DNA from: Siphonodentalium dalli
Taxonomy: Eukaryota > Mollusca > Scaphopoda > Gadilida > Siphonodentaliidae
Assembly: GCA_032622095.1 (NCBI GenBank)
Contig: CP136066.1
Span: 147,157,559 to 147,221,558, forward strand
DNA: 64,000 bases
Reading direction: 5' to 3'
Shown here: in pieces, positions 45,847 through 57,440 of the stretch
Layout of the letters: every line of letters starts with the position of its first letter
Numbering within the stretch: position 1 is the stretch's first letter
Notes under the pieces: generated by a model
Told to the model about the DNA's origin: nothing
Seen by the model: the letters and a program-made list of their open reading frames with translations, nothing else
Database searches by the model: none
Program-made: the position numbers and the translations under genes

Positions 45847-47027
45847 CAGGGTTGGGGTAATCGTAATCAGTAATCGTAATCAAAGTAATCGATTACAAAA
45901 TTTGGAGTAATCGTCTGTAATCAGTAATCATGACATTTCTTGATTACAAGTAATCGTAATCGTAATCGATTACTTTCAAATGTACCTGTAATCATGATTA
46001 CATTTTGATTACTTTTTGATTACTTTTACTAAAATATCCATATGGATGGCTATTGGATACTCATAGTCTCATACTGTTGAGTGTGCAAAGATACAAACAA
46101 CATATTAGAAAGTTAGTACAATTTTGCCATGTGTTATCTTAGTGGTACAGTGTGTATGTACATTCTGGCATTGGACACAGATAACAACACACAATTGTTG
46201 AATACAACATGAATGGCAATAAACTTGTGATACAGACAATGAAATGTTATAATATGAATAAATAGGCTAGCCAACTTCAATTATGATTAAATTGAATTGG
46301 GACTTTTGCAGACAATGGCTGTAGAGTCACACTGGTACAATAGGGCTAATTAACTGAACAAAGCAGGTGTGATGTACATCGGTAGACCTAATTAGCTGCT
46401 TTGTCATTTACTGCACTCATGGAGTGAAGCCTAATTTAATCCTCATCAGGATTAACAATGGATGATCATCAAATAAATCTTAGTGTTATCTTCATTGTGT
46501 TGGGTATTGAATCTAACAGAACATGCAAATAATTTATAATTGTTTCTGGTGATATTTTCATAAATAGTATGCGTTAGTTTGAATGCATGTAAGAAAATTT
46601 AAAATATATTTACATAAATAAATACACATAAAACATAATGTATTCCCAATAATGTGGTGCATAACTTCATGATGAAACCTTTCCAATACATGTAAATGTA
46701 AAACAGTTTATATGTTTATTTTATTGCTCGCATCTTTCTATTGTTTCAGTCGTTTCTTGTTTCCATGTTATGCAGTGATGTCTTTATTCAATCAAATTTG
46801 ATATGTTAATTTGAATTATTTCAGTATTTATTCATATGCGATCAAAATGGTTGGAAACTAACAATTGTAATCAGATGTAATCATAAAGTAATCGATTACA
46901 TTTACTAAAGTAATTGTAATCGTAATCGATTACATTGGACAAAATGTAATCAGTAATCGTAATCATGTAAATCAAAAGTAATTGTAATCGTAATCGATTA
47001 CATTGGCATGTAATCGCCCCAACCCTG
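45847..47027. mobile_element. Non-autonomous hAT-like transposon with TAATCG arrays (E3)
   Basis: Ends CAGGGTTGGGG and CCCCAACCCTG are exact inverses. The flanks TATCCTAA (45839-45846) and CATCCTAA (47028-47035) match at 7 of 8. Both subterminal regions (45855-46030 and 46870-47010) are packed with GTAATCGTAATC and the palindrome GTAATCGATTAC, probably transposase binding arrays. The middle holds an inverted pair around CTAATTA...GCTGCTTTG. No transposase is visible. The right end lies about 68 bp upstream of the exon at 47096. Confidence 0.8.
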
Positions 47028-47095
47028 CATCCTAATCCTTCATAGATTCCCTGGGGCTTGCTGCATGAAATTTATATATATCTTATTTATTCCAG

Positions 47096-47179
47096 GATCA
47101 TACAAACAAATTCATTTAAACAGACTAAAGTACCAACAACAACAGTCGCCTAAAAAACAAGTCGGCAGTCCAGATAGAG
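47096..47179 (+). CDS. Internal exon of an unrecognised split gene (exon b)
   Basis: Acceptor TTATTTATTCCAG and donor GAG|GTAAAT bound an 84-nt exon, phase 1 at both ends, open in the frame demanded by exon a. It adds a junction glycine and 27 residues beginning SYKQIHLNRLKYQQQQ and ending in a Lys/Pro/Ser-rich stretch (SPKKQVGSPDR). The run of glutamine and charged residues fits a disordered linker. Being symmetrical (1-1), it could be skipped without changing frame. A hAT insertion sits just upstream of its acceptor. Confidence 0.65.
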
Positions 47180-47562
47180 GTAAATATGAACTTATTCTCA
47201 TCTTTTAAAAAATCTTTTTCTCTAGTTATTTATAGTGGGCAGATCTCTTCACTGCTTCAAGTACTTGGTATAACACCCACATACACTACCTCATCTATCT
47301 GCTAGAACTCCATCTTCCATTTCCTACAGGTCAGATTATTTTACCCCAATCCCTCGCCATTGTAACAAATTCAGGGCTCAAAATACATTTAATTTTGCGA
47401 GAATCAAATGCTGAATCAGGTTAGTCATAAATCACTGAAAATTAAAAATTTCACGAGAATCATTACGAGAATTCTATTTTGGTGATTCTCGTCGAATCTT
47501 AAGGCCCGAAGTTTGTGAGAGGAGTATACTAACCTACTCGGTTAATATGTATACACCCTTAA

Positions 47563-47780
47563 CCCTTCCATGACTGGAGCTTCCTGAAATTTAGCGAAAA
47601 CCCTTTGCCAATGCATTCTCTTATATATGCGAGTCTCCCATAGCGGCATAGGGAGCCCTCATAATTGGCTACGGCAATCAGCAATGCCGAAGCGATTTGC
47701 TGCCCAGGAGACTCGCATACATAAGAGAATACGCTGGCACAGGCTCTTTAATACTGCACCAGCGAGCACCCGTCATGAAA
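47563..47780. mobile_element. Family A hairpin with a family G piece in its loop
   Basis: TTAA (47559-47562) then CCCTTCCATGACTGGAGC at the left; CACCCGTCATGAAAG at the right. The hairpin loop, normally CCCATAGGGAGCC, instead carries about 60 bp with CCCTCATAATTGGCTACGG and GCAATGCCGAAGC (47650-47700). Confidence 0.6.
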
Positions 47781-47945
47781 GTTAAAGGTTAAAAAGGAAG
47801 CCACTTTGCCTAGAGTTGACTGAGTGTCAGTCTAAATATTAGATCATGTCATGAATCTCTACTCTGGTTCCACCCTTAGAGATCTCCACCAGTTAAAAAA
47901 ATGGAAACTTTTTTATCTCAGATTTCACTGATTTACTGTAGCATA

Positions 47946-48130
47946 TACAGTAATGCCCTAAGTAATCGACTCCTTAAACCACAGAATAATTGTGGGTAAC
48001 TTTTCAGGATTTAGACGGAAATATGGCTTGTTGCCATTCATCAGAGAGCTCTCCCCGAGAGCCATATTTCTGACTAAATCCTGAAAAGTTACCCATAATT
48101 CTGCTATGGTTAAAGAGTCGATTAATTAAC
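47946..48130. mobile_element. Family B palindrome MITE
   Basis: TACAGTAATGCCC start; the arms meet near 48056; the right end is GAGTCGATTAATTAA, slightly eroded. A 48127-48240 remnant of the CCCTTTCTATACT element follows. Confidence 0.6.
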
Positions 48131-48240
48131 AGATAATACAAGTGCAGAAGGATTCCTATTTATTGGCAGGCAATGTTCAGTTCATAAGGGATAACTACTC
48201 GTCAATGAGTATTTAGTATAAAAAGGGTCAACCCTCCACT

Positions 48241-48673
48241 TGAGCTTTTCTCCGCCCATAAACTGAATGTGTAAGGCCAAAAAAAAAAAGGGTTTTGATT
48301 CTCGGGCATAGCCGCGTCTGGAAAAAAGGCCCGCGTTGAAGCATTTTATTACGATTTTCATATTGACCGATGCTGTCAAATGATAACACGAAAATGGGAA
48401 ACTAGAAAAGAGAAATTAGTTATGTTTCAAACATCGAATGTGATAGACATACAATGGTGTATGTGTTGGTATGCAACAACAGACACTAGGCAACGATAAC
48501 TACCAGGTATATTGTCACCACAAGCTACCCAAACCCCAAGTTTATTAAGTCAAATGTGTTTACGTGCTTTAAACAATAATGTGATTTCCAATTTCGGGAA
48601 CGCAAACCGGAAAGAAATATGGTGCGTATTGGCGATGTGTATGCTGGTTTAATTTAATAGTATTTGAAGTTTT
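48241..48673. other. Unassigned intronic sequence
   Basis: No supported feature. Confidence 0.35.
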
Positions 48674-48956
48674 TATACCCCCTGCAACGAAGTTAGGGGG
48701 GGTATATTGGAGTCAGCTTGTCCGTCTGTTTGTCCGTCCGTCTGTCGGCGTCGTCCGTCCGTGGACACAAATTTGTCCGGAGTTTTTCTCAGTCGTTTTT
48801 TGATCAATTTCCGTGAAACTTGGCACAGACATCAACCACCATGGGAACCTGTGCACCTGCGATTATGACGTCTGTTGGACTTTTTTAGTGGAGTTATCCC
48901 CCCTTTTTCGACTTAGAAAATTTTCACAACATGTATACTTTTGTCCGAGCTTTTAT
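48674..48956. repeat. Family K repeat, truncated by a family J insertion
   Basis: TATACCCCCTGCAACGAAG, GGGGGGGTATATTGGAGTC, TCCG microsatellite, 'GTCCGGAGTTTTTCTCAGTC', 'GGAACCTGTGCACCTGCG'. It stops at TTTTATT where AGCTCA begins. Confidence 0.65.
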
Positions 48957-49800
48957 TAGCTCAACTGAGACGATTAGCTCACCTGAGACGAAGTCTCCGG
49001 TGGAGCTATAGTCATCACTCCTCGTCCATCGTCCGTCCGTCGTGCCGTCCGTCCGTCCGTCCGTCAACAATCATCTTCTTCTCCAGTATCATAAGGCCAA
49101 ATGAGTTCATATTTGGTGTGGATGTTCCCTGTTTGACTCAGACTCAGATTTGTTAAAATAAGGTCACTGAGTCAAATAGTTGCGAAGCTAGGGCCATAAC
49201 TCTTTCCCGCCATAGTAATTCTTAAAACAACTTCTTTTCAAGAACCATCAGGCCTATTTAGCTTATATTTGGAATGGAAGGTCCTTGAGTGACTGGGGGT
49301 CAGATTTGTTCAAATGGGGTCACTGGGTCAAATAGGGGCAGAATCAGGGACATAACTCTATTCTCCCTAGTAATTATTAGAATGACTTCTTCTCCAGAAT
49401 CATCAGGCTGATTTAGCTAATATTTTGTATGGTGGGTCCTTGTGTGACTGGGGTTCAGATTTGTTCAAATGGGGTCAGTGTGTCAAATAGGGGCCGTGTC
49501 AGGAACATAACTTAAAAAAAAAAAATTGTTTTGTTTTTTTAAATATTGTTAAATTTAAATCCTTGCTCAATTCAAAAAACAAATCACAATTCAAAATGAA
49601 CCAATACAAAAATATTTTTTTCATTTTAACCCCTGATTTTTGTGTATTTTTTTAGACACAAAACACCCAATTCCACCCCTTTCCCTCCTCACCCCTCTAC
49701 ACCCCTGTCCCCACTACCACCCCCCCCCCCCCAATCTGTGCCGCCCTGCACCCACTGCAGTCAAGAAAAAATTAATTAGAAAAACTGACACCTTGTAACA
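48957..49800. repeat. Family J repeat nested in family K
   Basis: AGCTCAACTGAGACGATT then AGCTCACCTGAGACGAAG, TCCG microsatellite (49021-49063), and four rounds of about 120 bp containing CAGATTTGTT(C/A)AAAT. Poly-A and C-rich tracts follow to 49800. Confidence 0.6.
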
Positions 49801-49942
49801 TCCATAAAGTATGGTATTAGCCCCAGACAGAAAGAGTTAATAACAGTCATCAATTCAGATGTTATCTAGCTGACTGACAGGTAGGTGTAAACAGTCATGC
49901 TCTGTATGTATCATTAACATATCATATCAAAACAAAATGCTG

Positions 49943-50369
49943 TATGTCTGACATTTGCAGAATGAGGTCCCCAGAGGGTGAATTTAGTGATGCTACTCTG
50001 CAGAGTAGGCTAGCATCACCAAATACACTCTCCATGGACCTCATTCTGCTTAGGCCTCATCTTCAGGGAAGTATACAGGTCTTAAATTGACATTTCTACT
50101 TACTTTTTCCCTTCTGTTCAGTTTCTATATTCCCTAATTTGCTGTCAGAAGATAAAATTGATAATTGAAGTGCCCAATGGGTGCACATCACCAATTAACT
50201 GGACAACTTCAATCTGTTCCTATGTCTCCCATGGCAGTTGAGGCCTAAGCATAATGAGGTCCACAGAGGGTGAATTTGGTGATGCTAGCCCACCTTACAG
50301 GATTGCAGCACTAAATTCACCCTTTAGTGACCTCATTCTGCAAAAGTCAGACACTATATTCAGGCTTGG
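49943..50369. mobile_element. Family C element, full length
   Basis: GTATGTCTGACATTTGCAG to CAAAAGTCAGACAC...CAGGCTTG; both hairpins and the centre are present, with moderate decay. Confidence 0.65.
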
Positions 50370-50417
50370 CTGTTCCACTATTATATTCTTAACCACCACC
50401 TATCCAGTTGTACTCAT

Positions 50418-51896
50418 TATACCCTGATTTGCAAAGAAAACTTGGGGGGGGGGTATATTGGATTGAATTTGTCTGTCAGTATGTCCTCCTGTCCATCCCT
50501 CTGTTGGGATGTTTCCATCCGTCCATCAATTTTGTTCTTCTCCACATACATATTAAAGACCGAAATGGTTTATATATTTTGACTCACATTCAGATTTGTT
50601 CAAATGAGTTCATCAGGTCATATAGGTGAGAAACCAGAAACCATCAGGCCTATTTAGCTTTTGGTATGGAGGGTCCTTTGGTGAGTGGGGTTCAGATTTG
50701 TACACGTGAGGTCATTTTTAGGAAACTTTTGAGGAAAATCAGTTTTCTTCAACTCTTAAAATCTACCGTTTGAAATTGCTAGATGAATAGATCTCATAGA
50801 TGGGGATTCACATTTGTTCAAATAAGGGCAGAGATAAGAGATTTAACTCTCAACCACCCACCCTACCTGTATGTATGCTGTTTGATACTGGTATAATAAT
50901 ATATAGATTCCTATTGATTTCTAAGCTGCCTGGGTGGAGGCAATGAGGCTGTAGATTTGATTTTTCAACCAGTAACAGTCCACATTTTCCTACTTCAGGT
51001 TAAACTGTTCGACCGAAATCGCCACAAATGTTAACAGGTCTATTTTGCTGATATTTAGTATGAAGGGGTCTTTGGTGTCTGGTATTGAAATTTATTCAGA
51101 TGTGGTCACCAGGTTAAATAGGTTGGGACCAGGGACATAACTGTATGTCTCTATAGTCATTGTCTTCTCAAGAGAGGTTGGACTATTTAGCTTACATATA
51201 GTATGGATGATCCTTTAGTGACTGATATTCAGATTTGTTAACATCAGGTCAACCTGTTAAGAAATGACGGAGGCTATGGGGAGTTAACAATTTTGTGTTT
51301 AAATAATCATTGAAATACCAAATTCATTAAAACATCTTCCTTGGAACTACCTAACTGATTAATCTGACATACATGGTGTTTTGGGTCCATGGATAAATGG
51401 GCTTCAAACATGTCTAAATGGTTTTATAAAAAGGTGCTTGTGAGATTGGAAATTTCCAAAAATTGAGAAAGTTTGAGATGTCGGTTGTGAAATTCCAACC
51501 CAAGACTTGGGAGTCTGGAGCCCGGTCGGGAGGGGACTTGTTGAGCTGGAGGAGGGGGGTGATCAGTAGTGAACAGTGGGCAATTTCATGGTGGATATTC
51601 ACCTTGAAATTACCCACTGTACACTACTGAAGCCTCTCTAGCCACATATCGTGTTTAGATCTACTTTTTTCAAAGTGCTTATGAAAAGTTCTGACTATTG
51701 TGGTCTCCAGAGTCCCAGTCTCATCAGTCTTTGCAGTCTGGTGAGCGACCCCAGTCTTTGACTGTCTTGTTCCTACATTTTTCAGTCAATTTTTTTAAAA
51801 CGTGGCACAGATATTTAGTACCATGGGAACTTGTGCACTTGCGATTATGACGTCTGTCCGACATTTTTTGGTGGAGTTATCCCCCTTTTTTTATTA
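50418..51896. repeat. Family K start, family J-like middle and second K segment
   Basis: TATACCCTG...GGGGGGTATATTGG at 50418; the region 50640-51770 is homologous to 31561-32570; a K segment with 'CATGGGAACTTGTGCACTTGCG' runs 51780-51896 and is interrupted by the next element. Confidence 0.55.
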
Positions 51897-53105
51897 GCTC
51901 AACTTTACTTTGTAAAGTTTGAGCTATTGCCATGGCTTTGTCGTCCGTCGTCCGTGTGTGCGTGTGTACGGGCGGCATCAACAATAGAGGCTACAGGTCG
52001 TACCTTTGATCGGATCATCTTAGATTTCAAAATTCAATCCATTAGCACGGGCTACAGGCCGTACTGTTCATCTGATCGTCATGAAATTTGTCATGGATGT
52101 TAATATTGACATGTAGATGGGAACGAGTAATTTTGAGGTCATTCGGCCAAAAAACATGGCCGCCAGCAGCCATCTTCGATTTTACTCTTTGCATGACTAA
52201 ATCCTTTAGCACGGGCTACAGGTCGTACCTTTAGTCAGATCGTCATAAAATTTGTCATGGATGTAAACAATGACATGTAGATGGGAACGAGTCATTTTTG
52301 GGTTATTCGGGCAAAAAACATGGCCGCCAGCAGCCATCTTGGATTTTACTCTTTGTATGACTAAATCCTTTAGCACGGGCTACAGGTCGTACCTTTAGTC
52401 TGATAATCATGAAATTTATCATGGCTGTTGAAATTGGAATGTAGATGGGAACGAGTCATTTTGGGGTCATTCGGACAAAAAACATGGCCGCCAGTGGCCA
52501 TCTTTGTTTTCAAAATTCAATCCATTAGCACGGGCCACAGGTCGTACTATTCGTCTGATCATCATGAAATTTGTCATGGATGTTAATATTGACATGTAGA
52601 TGGGAACGAGTAATTTTGGGGTCATTCGGCCCAAAAACATGGCCGCCAGCAGCCATCTTGGATTTTACTCTTTGTATGACTAAATTCTTTAGCACGGGCT
52701 ACATGTCGTACCTTTAGTCTGATCATCATAAAATTTGTCATGGATGTTAACAATGACATGTAGATTGGAACGAGTCATTTTGGGGTCAATCGGCCAAAAA
52801 ACATGGCCGCCAGCAGCCGTCTTGGATTTTACTCTTTGCATGACTAAATCCTTTAGCACGGGCTACAGGTCGTACCTTTAGTCTGATCGTCATAAAATTT
52901 GTCATTGATGTTAACGATGACATGTAGATGGGAACGACTCATTTTGGGGTCATTCGGCCGAAAACATGGCCGCCAGCAGCCATCTTGGATTTTACTTTTC
53001 TCTTCATGTCTATAAACTAGTATTAGACATTCAACTTTCCACATTCCTAATCGCTCCATTGACTGTAATATATTAAATTATTCCATTTCCAAGTTGAGCT
53101 ACAGT
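51897..53105. repeat. AGCTCAACTT-bounded element with a 160-bp tandem array
   Basis: It opens AGCTCAACTTTAC with a short hairpin (AACTTTAC/GTAAAGTT) and closes AAGTTGAGCT. About six units follow, each reading 'TTTAGCACGGGCTACAGGTC', 'AAATTTGTCATGGATGTTAA', 'GTAGATGGGAACGAGTCATT' and 'AACATGGCCGCCAGCAGCC', at about 52040, 52205, 52372, 52530, 52690 and 52855. Units are well conserved, so the array is younger than the 26-28 kb array. It sits in a family K repeat at a TTTTATT site. Confidence 0.7.
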
Positions 53106-53515
53106 GTCATTGACACTTTCATTTATAAACTTTTTTTGCAACATTCATAATTTTGTCCGAGCTTTTATTCCTACATTTTTCGGTCAATGTTTTTTAATCT
53201 TGGCACTGATATTTAGTACCATGGGAACCTGTGCACCTGCGATTATGACATCTGTCTGACATTTTTTGGTGGAGTTATTCCCCTTTTACAACTTAGATTT
53301 TTTTTCGCAACATGCATAATTTTGTCCAAGCTTTTATTCCTACATTTTTCGGTCAATAGGTTTAAGATTAGGGTTATGGTTGTACACCTGCAATGGGAAC
53401 TGTTATTTTATTATTTTAACTAAATGTTTACTGACATGTGAAACATCTTAGTATTTTAAAAACAGGGGGGTATCCGTAGTCCCATTGGGACAGTCACACC
53501 TCTAGTTATGGCTAG
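53106..53515. repeat. Family K, right part
   Basis: Two rounds of 'GTCC(A/G)AGCTTTTATTCCTACA' about 180 bp apart; closes AGGGGGGTATCCGTAG and GGGACAGTCACACCTCTAGTT. Confidence 0.55.
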
Positions 53516-54485
53516 CATGTATAGTTACTATAGTATAGATGGATAACTATTAAAAATTAAAGTATATAGATATATATAAAATGTATAATCCCAATTTAAA
53601 CTTTGATTGTTTTAGTTCCGTTTCCGTGTTTGTTGTATTCCATGTTTTATATACGCAGTAACAGAGAACGAGAATCAAACGGACCTCAAACAAATCTGTC
53701 CATGCGTATTCTCTTTAATTAAGTTTAAATTCACCGATGTTACTGAATATATTTGGCGACAAAATTATCCGAGAGCACCATTTTATAGTGTGCAAATATA
53801 TTTTTAATCGTTGTATTTTGGCTTGTTTGAAATAAAGCATGATCCATAACCGAAATATCGTAATTTTATTCCCAATGATTCAAGTGATTTTAGAAACTAA
53901 GAGACACTCGGTAGTCGGTGTCAAGGCCGTTAATTGTGCATAGATCATAGATGTACTAAACTGTGAATACTACCGAAAGGGTGTGCCTTTGAATGCAGAA
54001 AATCAAGAAACAGGTAACTGAGGTGTGGCAGATGCAAAAACTAAAATTAAATGCAACAGTCTATGACATTTAAATAAAAAATATGAAGTGTTTTCCATGT
54101 TACTGACATTGAAAAAAATCTCCCTATTTTTCACTAAATCTCCCTATTTCGAGGACAAATCTCCCTATTTCCAATTATGAAAGTAAACAGGTCTGATATA
54201 AATAGATATATACTATAATAAGGTACATGCATATATCAAATATACCAACAATATACCGGTATATATGATGTACGGGTAGTATAATGTGATAATTGGTCAT
54301 TCTTTATAGTGGAATACATTAGTTTATATCAAAACAATGTTCTCCTTAGATTTTCTTAACCTGGGAAGGTATAATAACTCATGCTAACTATGGGCATTAT
54401 CCCCATAACAAAAATAAAAAATAAAAATAAAACCCTCGCTCCCTCATCGATTCTCAAAAAAAATTGCCTGAGAATCAAAACCCTT
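53516..54485. other. Unassigned intronic sequence
   Basis: A local repeat, ATCTCCCTATTT, occurs three times at 54118-54170. No exon recognised. Confidence 0.4.
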
Positions 54486-54489
54486 TTTA

Positions 54490-55180
54490 TGTTTACCCAT
54501 ACCATAGTATGGTAAACATAGTGTCGTTGCCCGGATTGACCACTCGTCGTTCGTCCGTCTGTCTGTCTGTCCGTCTGTGTGTCTGTCTGTCTGTCCGTAG
54601 ACACTTTACGAGTAATGCGATATCTCAAACATTTTCTATCCGATCGAAACCAAATTTTGTATATGGGTTTCTCAGCCCAAAATACAGATCGAGTTCGAAT
54701 TTGGGTTTGATCCGAGTTTTTGTTACAGAGTTATGGCCCTTTTTCAAATTAGAATTCACGCATTCTGCCATAACTCAAACATTTTTTATCTGATTGGAAC
54801 CAAATTTGGTATGTGAGTTTCACAGCCCAAAATACAGATCGAGTCCGAATATGGGTTTGATCCGATTAATTTTAAAGGAGTTATGACCCTTTTTCGAGAA
54901 GAAAAAAAAATTCAATTTTTTTAGATTTAGCTCCTTGCTAAATTTAGCATATACAAATATTAAATTTTGTTTGAACTTTAATAACAATAAAAAAAAAATT
55001 TAAATAATAAAAAAAAATTGACACTTTCATTTATTTTAGTTTTATACGATTAATTAGGTGTGATATCCTGTTTTGAAATTATGAAGATTTTATTGCAATA
55101 GTTTCATGAATATAATGATATCAATAAATTACCATGTGATCATCCAACATCCAGAGATATGAGAGGATTTTTATAGATGT
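54490..55180. repeat. Family H repeat with TCTG microsatellite
   Basis: GTTTACCCATACCATAGTATGGTAAAC palindrome at the left, TCCGTCTG repeats at 54552-54598, then two rounds of 'ACAGATCGAGTTCGAATTTG' about 180 bp apart; it ends with GTGATATCCTGTTTTGAAATT. The 109- and 90-codon frames here are repeat translations. Confidence 0.65.
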
Positions 55181-56900
55181 TGTCATTCCAAGTGAAATCT
55201 GTTATGAAATGAGTGATGACATATGATAACAGAGCTCTGGTGGGTCAAGCAAGATAAACAACACTGGTGGCTGGCTGTTTGTTTATTCTAACTGTCAAAT
55301 TGATTAATGGCAGCACAAGACTGGTGTTTTTCCTATTCTTGAAATTTCATTACAGGGTGAGATAAGGGCCCCCCTCACCTTATAAGTGTCTTCTAAATTC
55401 CATTAATTTGCTTCAAAAATAATTAACCCTTTCCAAGGTTTCCATAGACACATGCTATAATGTACATGGACTCTTCCTCATATCTCTTAATATCTATTGG
55501 GTATCTTTGCACACTATTCACTTCTATCAATTTTGGTATTGACTGATTAATTGATTTTTAAAAAATATATTAACCCTTCAGACACGTGCTTTCCATTTGA
55601 AATTAAAACAACAGCTGATAGCCAATATGATTTATCTATGCAATGGGAAACAGGCAGATAAATATACATGACTATTGTAAGTGATGACTTGTTTTGAAAA
55701 TCAATATGGTAGATGTTAGTATTTCCAGGAACCTTATTTTCCCATTTGTTCACATTTTCATGGTTGATTGAATTTTAGGGGCTACAGAGCACTTAGAAGA
55801 TTAACATTGAAGGTTGTGGCTTTTAGTGCCCAAGCTACTTGTAAAACATTGTAATGTGTGAAACCATTCAAATGAGGGCTAACTTACTTTCTTTTATATG
55901 AACGATTTAGTGGTCATAGGGGCCAGCATCCCCATCATATTATGTCTGTATAACATTATATAGATAATACTTTTGAATTGTATAAACTACATATATTTTT
56001 GAAAACCATTCACCCCTGTTATGAAACACTTAATCTTATTTAATACACAGGTCAGATCTGATCTTATGTCTGTTCATGTTTGATAAACAAATAACTGGGG
56101 AGAATGGGGGAAGGGGGGGGGGGTAATTAAAGTACCATTTAAATATGATATGGAATCCCCTACATGTATGTCGTTCTAAGCACTCTGGCTTGTAAACAAA
56201 TTATAATTTCTCTTTAGAAGTGAATAATAAATTTTGAATATCTGGCATGTCAAAAGTGGCAAAGATAGGGATTTATCACTTTTGCTTCCAATGAGTTAAC
56301 TTAAACTCCTAAACATGTCCTCCGAAATCACTAAACCATTGGATCTCACAGTGAGAGGTCCTTGTGTGAATAGGGACAGAGTTATGAGATTTAAAACTAC
56401 TCCTCCCCAACCCAAATACTTTAACCCTTTACCCAACAGTAATATGTGTAACGTCATTACCCACACCAATACTGATAGGAGAGAACGTCGTCACCCCAGC
56501 CAACATAACTTTCTGGTAACGTCAAAGTTATAGGAAAAAATGTATTATTAAATCTTATGGTGGCTCTTGTTTATCTGCAAGGATGGTTTATTTTATTTTA
56601 ATTAATTGGTAACAATTGATTTTCATATTTATGAAAGTCAAGTCCCCCCCCCCCCCCCCCATTGGCAATGTGCAATTTGTTTTTATTTAATTCATACTAC
56701 ATCCTTAGTATGGGAAGAGCAGGTAAGATGATTTGTTTGATCATATATTCCATCTGGCGATGGAGAACAAGGAGACACTATGGAGTTGGTAGGTATCTTT
56801 CCGGATTTTTCTTGACCCTGATTCGTTGCATAGAATTAAAATCAATTTCACATTGAAATGTATCAGATTCTGAATTTTATTGCTGTCATTTCAGCTGGTA
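55181..56900. other. Mixed repeat remnants and unassigned sequence
   Basis: 55240-55460 resembles 9600-9900 (family H-related). The 56285-56420 segment matches J-type text. A C run lies at 56645-56660. A possible micro-exon, TATGGGAAGAGCAG|GTAAGA (56699-56712), has an acceptor and donor but the wrong phase for the gene here, so I do not call it. Confidence 0.35.
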
Positions 56901-56939
56901 ATTTCCGAAAATTTATCGTATTATTGTGTTCAATTTATC

Positions 56940-57440
56940 AACAGAAATATTGCAAAACAAAAACATCCGGAGATCTGGTTGTGTACGGTACTGCGTGAGA
57001 CAACACAGTCGCCATAATTTCTTTACTGTTAGCAATCACTTTCAAATAAAACAAATGAGATCGTTTTGCAGTGCATTCCTTTAAATTTTCACATCTACAT
57101 GTGCACCAATCACTCTAGTTCATGTCCACATGAATGCGTACCATAATTTGACATCGTTAAACAAAATTATCCCCCATTATATATTGCATATATAAATTTT
57201 CAAAACAGAAAACGTCGTCGATTGAGTTGTGTATTACGTAAGACGGCAAGGAAACACAGTTGCCGTACTTTCTTTACTGTTAGCAATCACTTACCAATAA
57301 AATAATGAGATCGTTTTACGCGTGCATTCCTGTAAATTTTCACATCTACATGTGCACCAATCACTCTAGTTCATGTCCATATGAATGCGTACCATACTTT
57401 GACATCGTTTAATAAAATTATCCCCAATATTTTATCAACA
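56940..57440. repeat. Tandem duplication, about 245 bp per unit
   Basis: TTTCTTTACTGTTAGCAATC and ACATCTACATGTGCACCAAT...TCATGTCCA(C/T)ATGAATGCG occur at about 57018-57170 and 57268-57415. The units are about 90% alike by eye. A start of a third unit (ATCAACAAAAACACCG) follows at 57435. Confidence 0.65.

Noticed and set aside
32204-51617. Similar 67-73 codon minus-strand frames at 32204-32425 and 51414-51617
   Set aside because: Both sit in homologous repeat segments. The peptides differ at several positions with no sign that amino acids are preserved, so purifying selection is not supported.
56699-56712. 14-nt micro-exon with AG and GTAAGA
   Set aside because: Including it between exons b and c would shift the frame and bring a stop into exon c.
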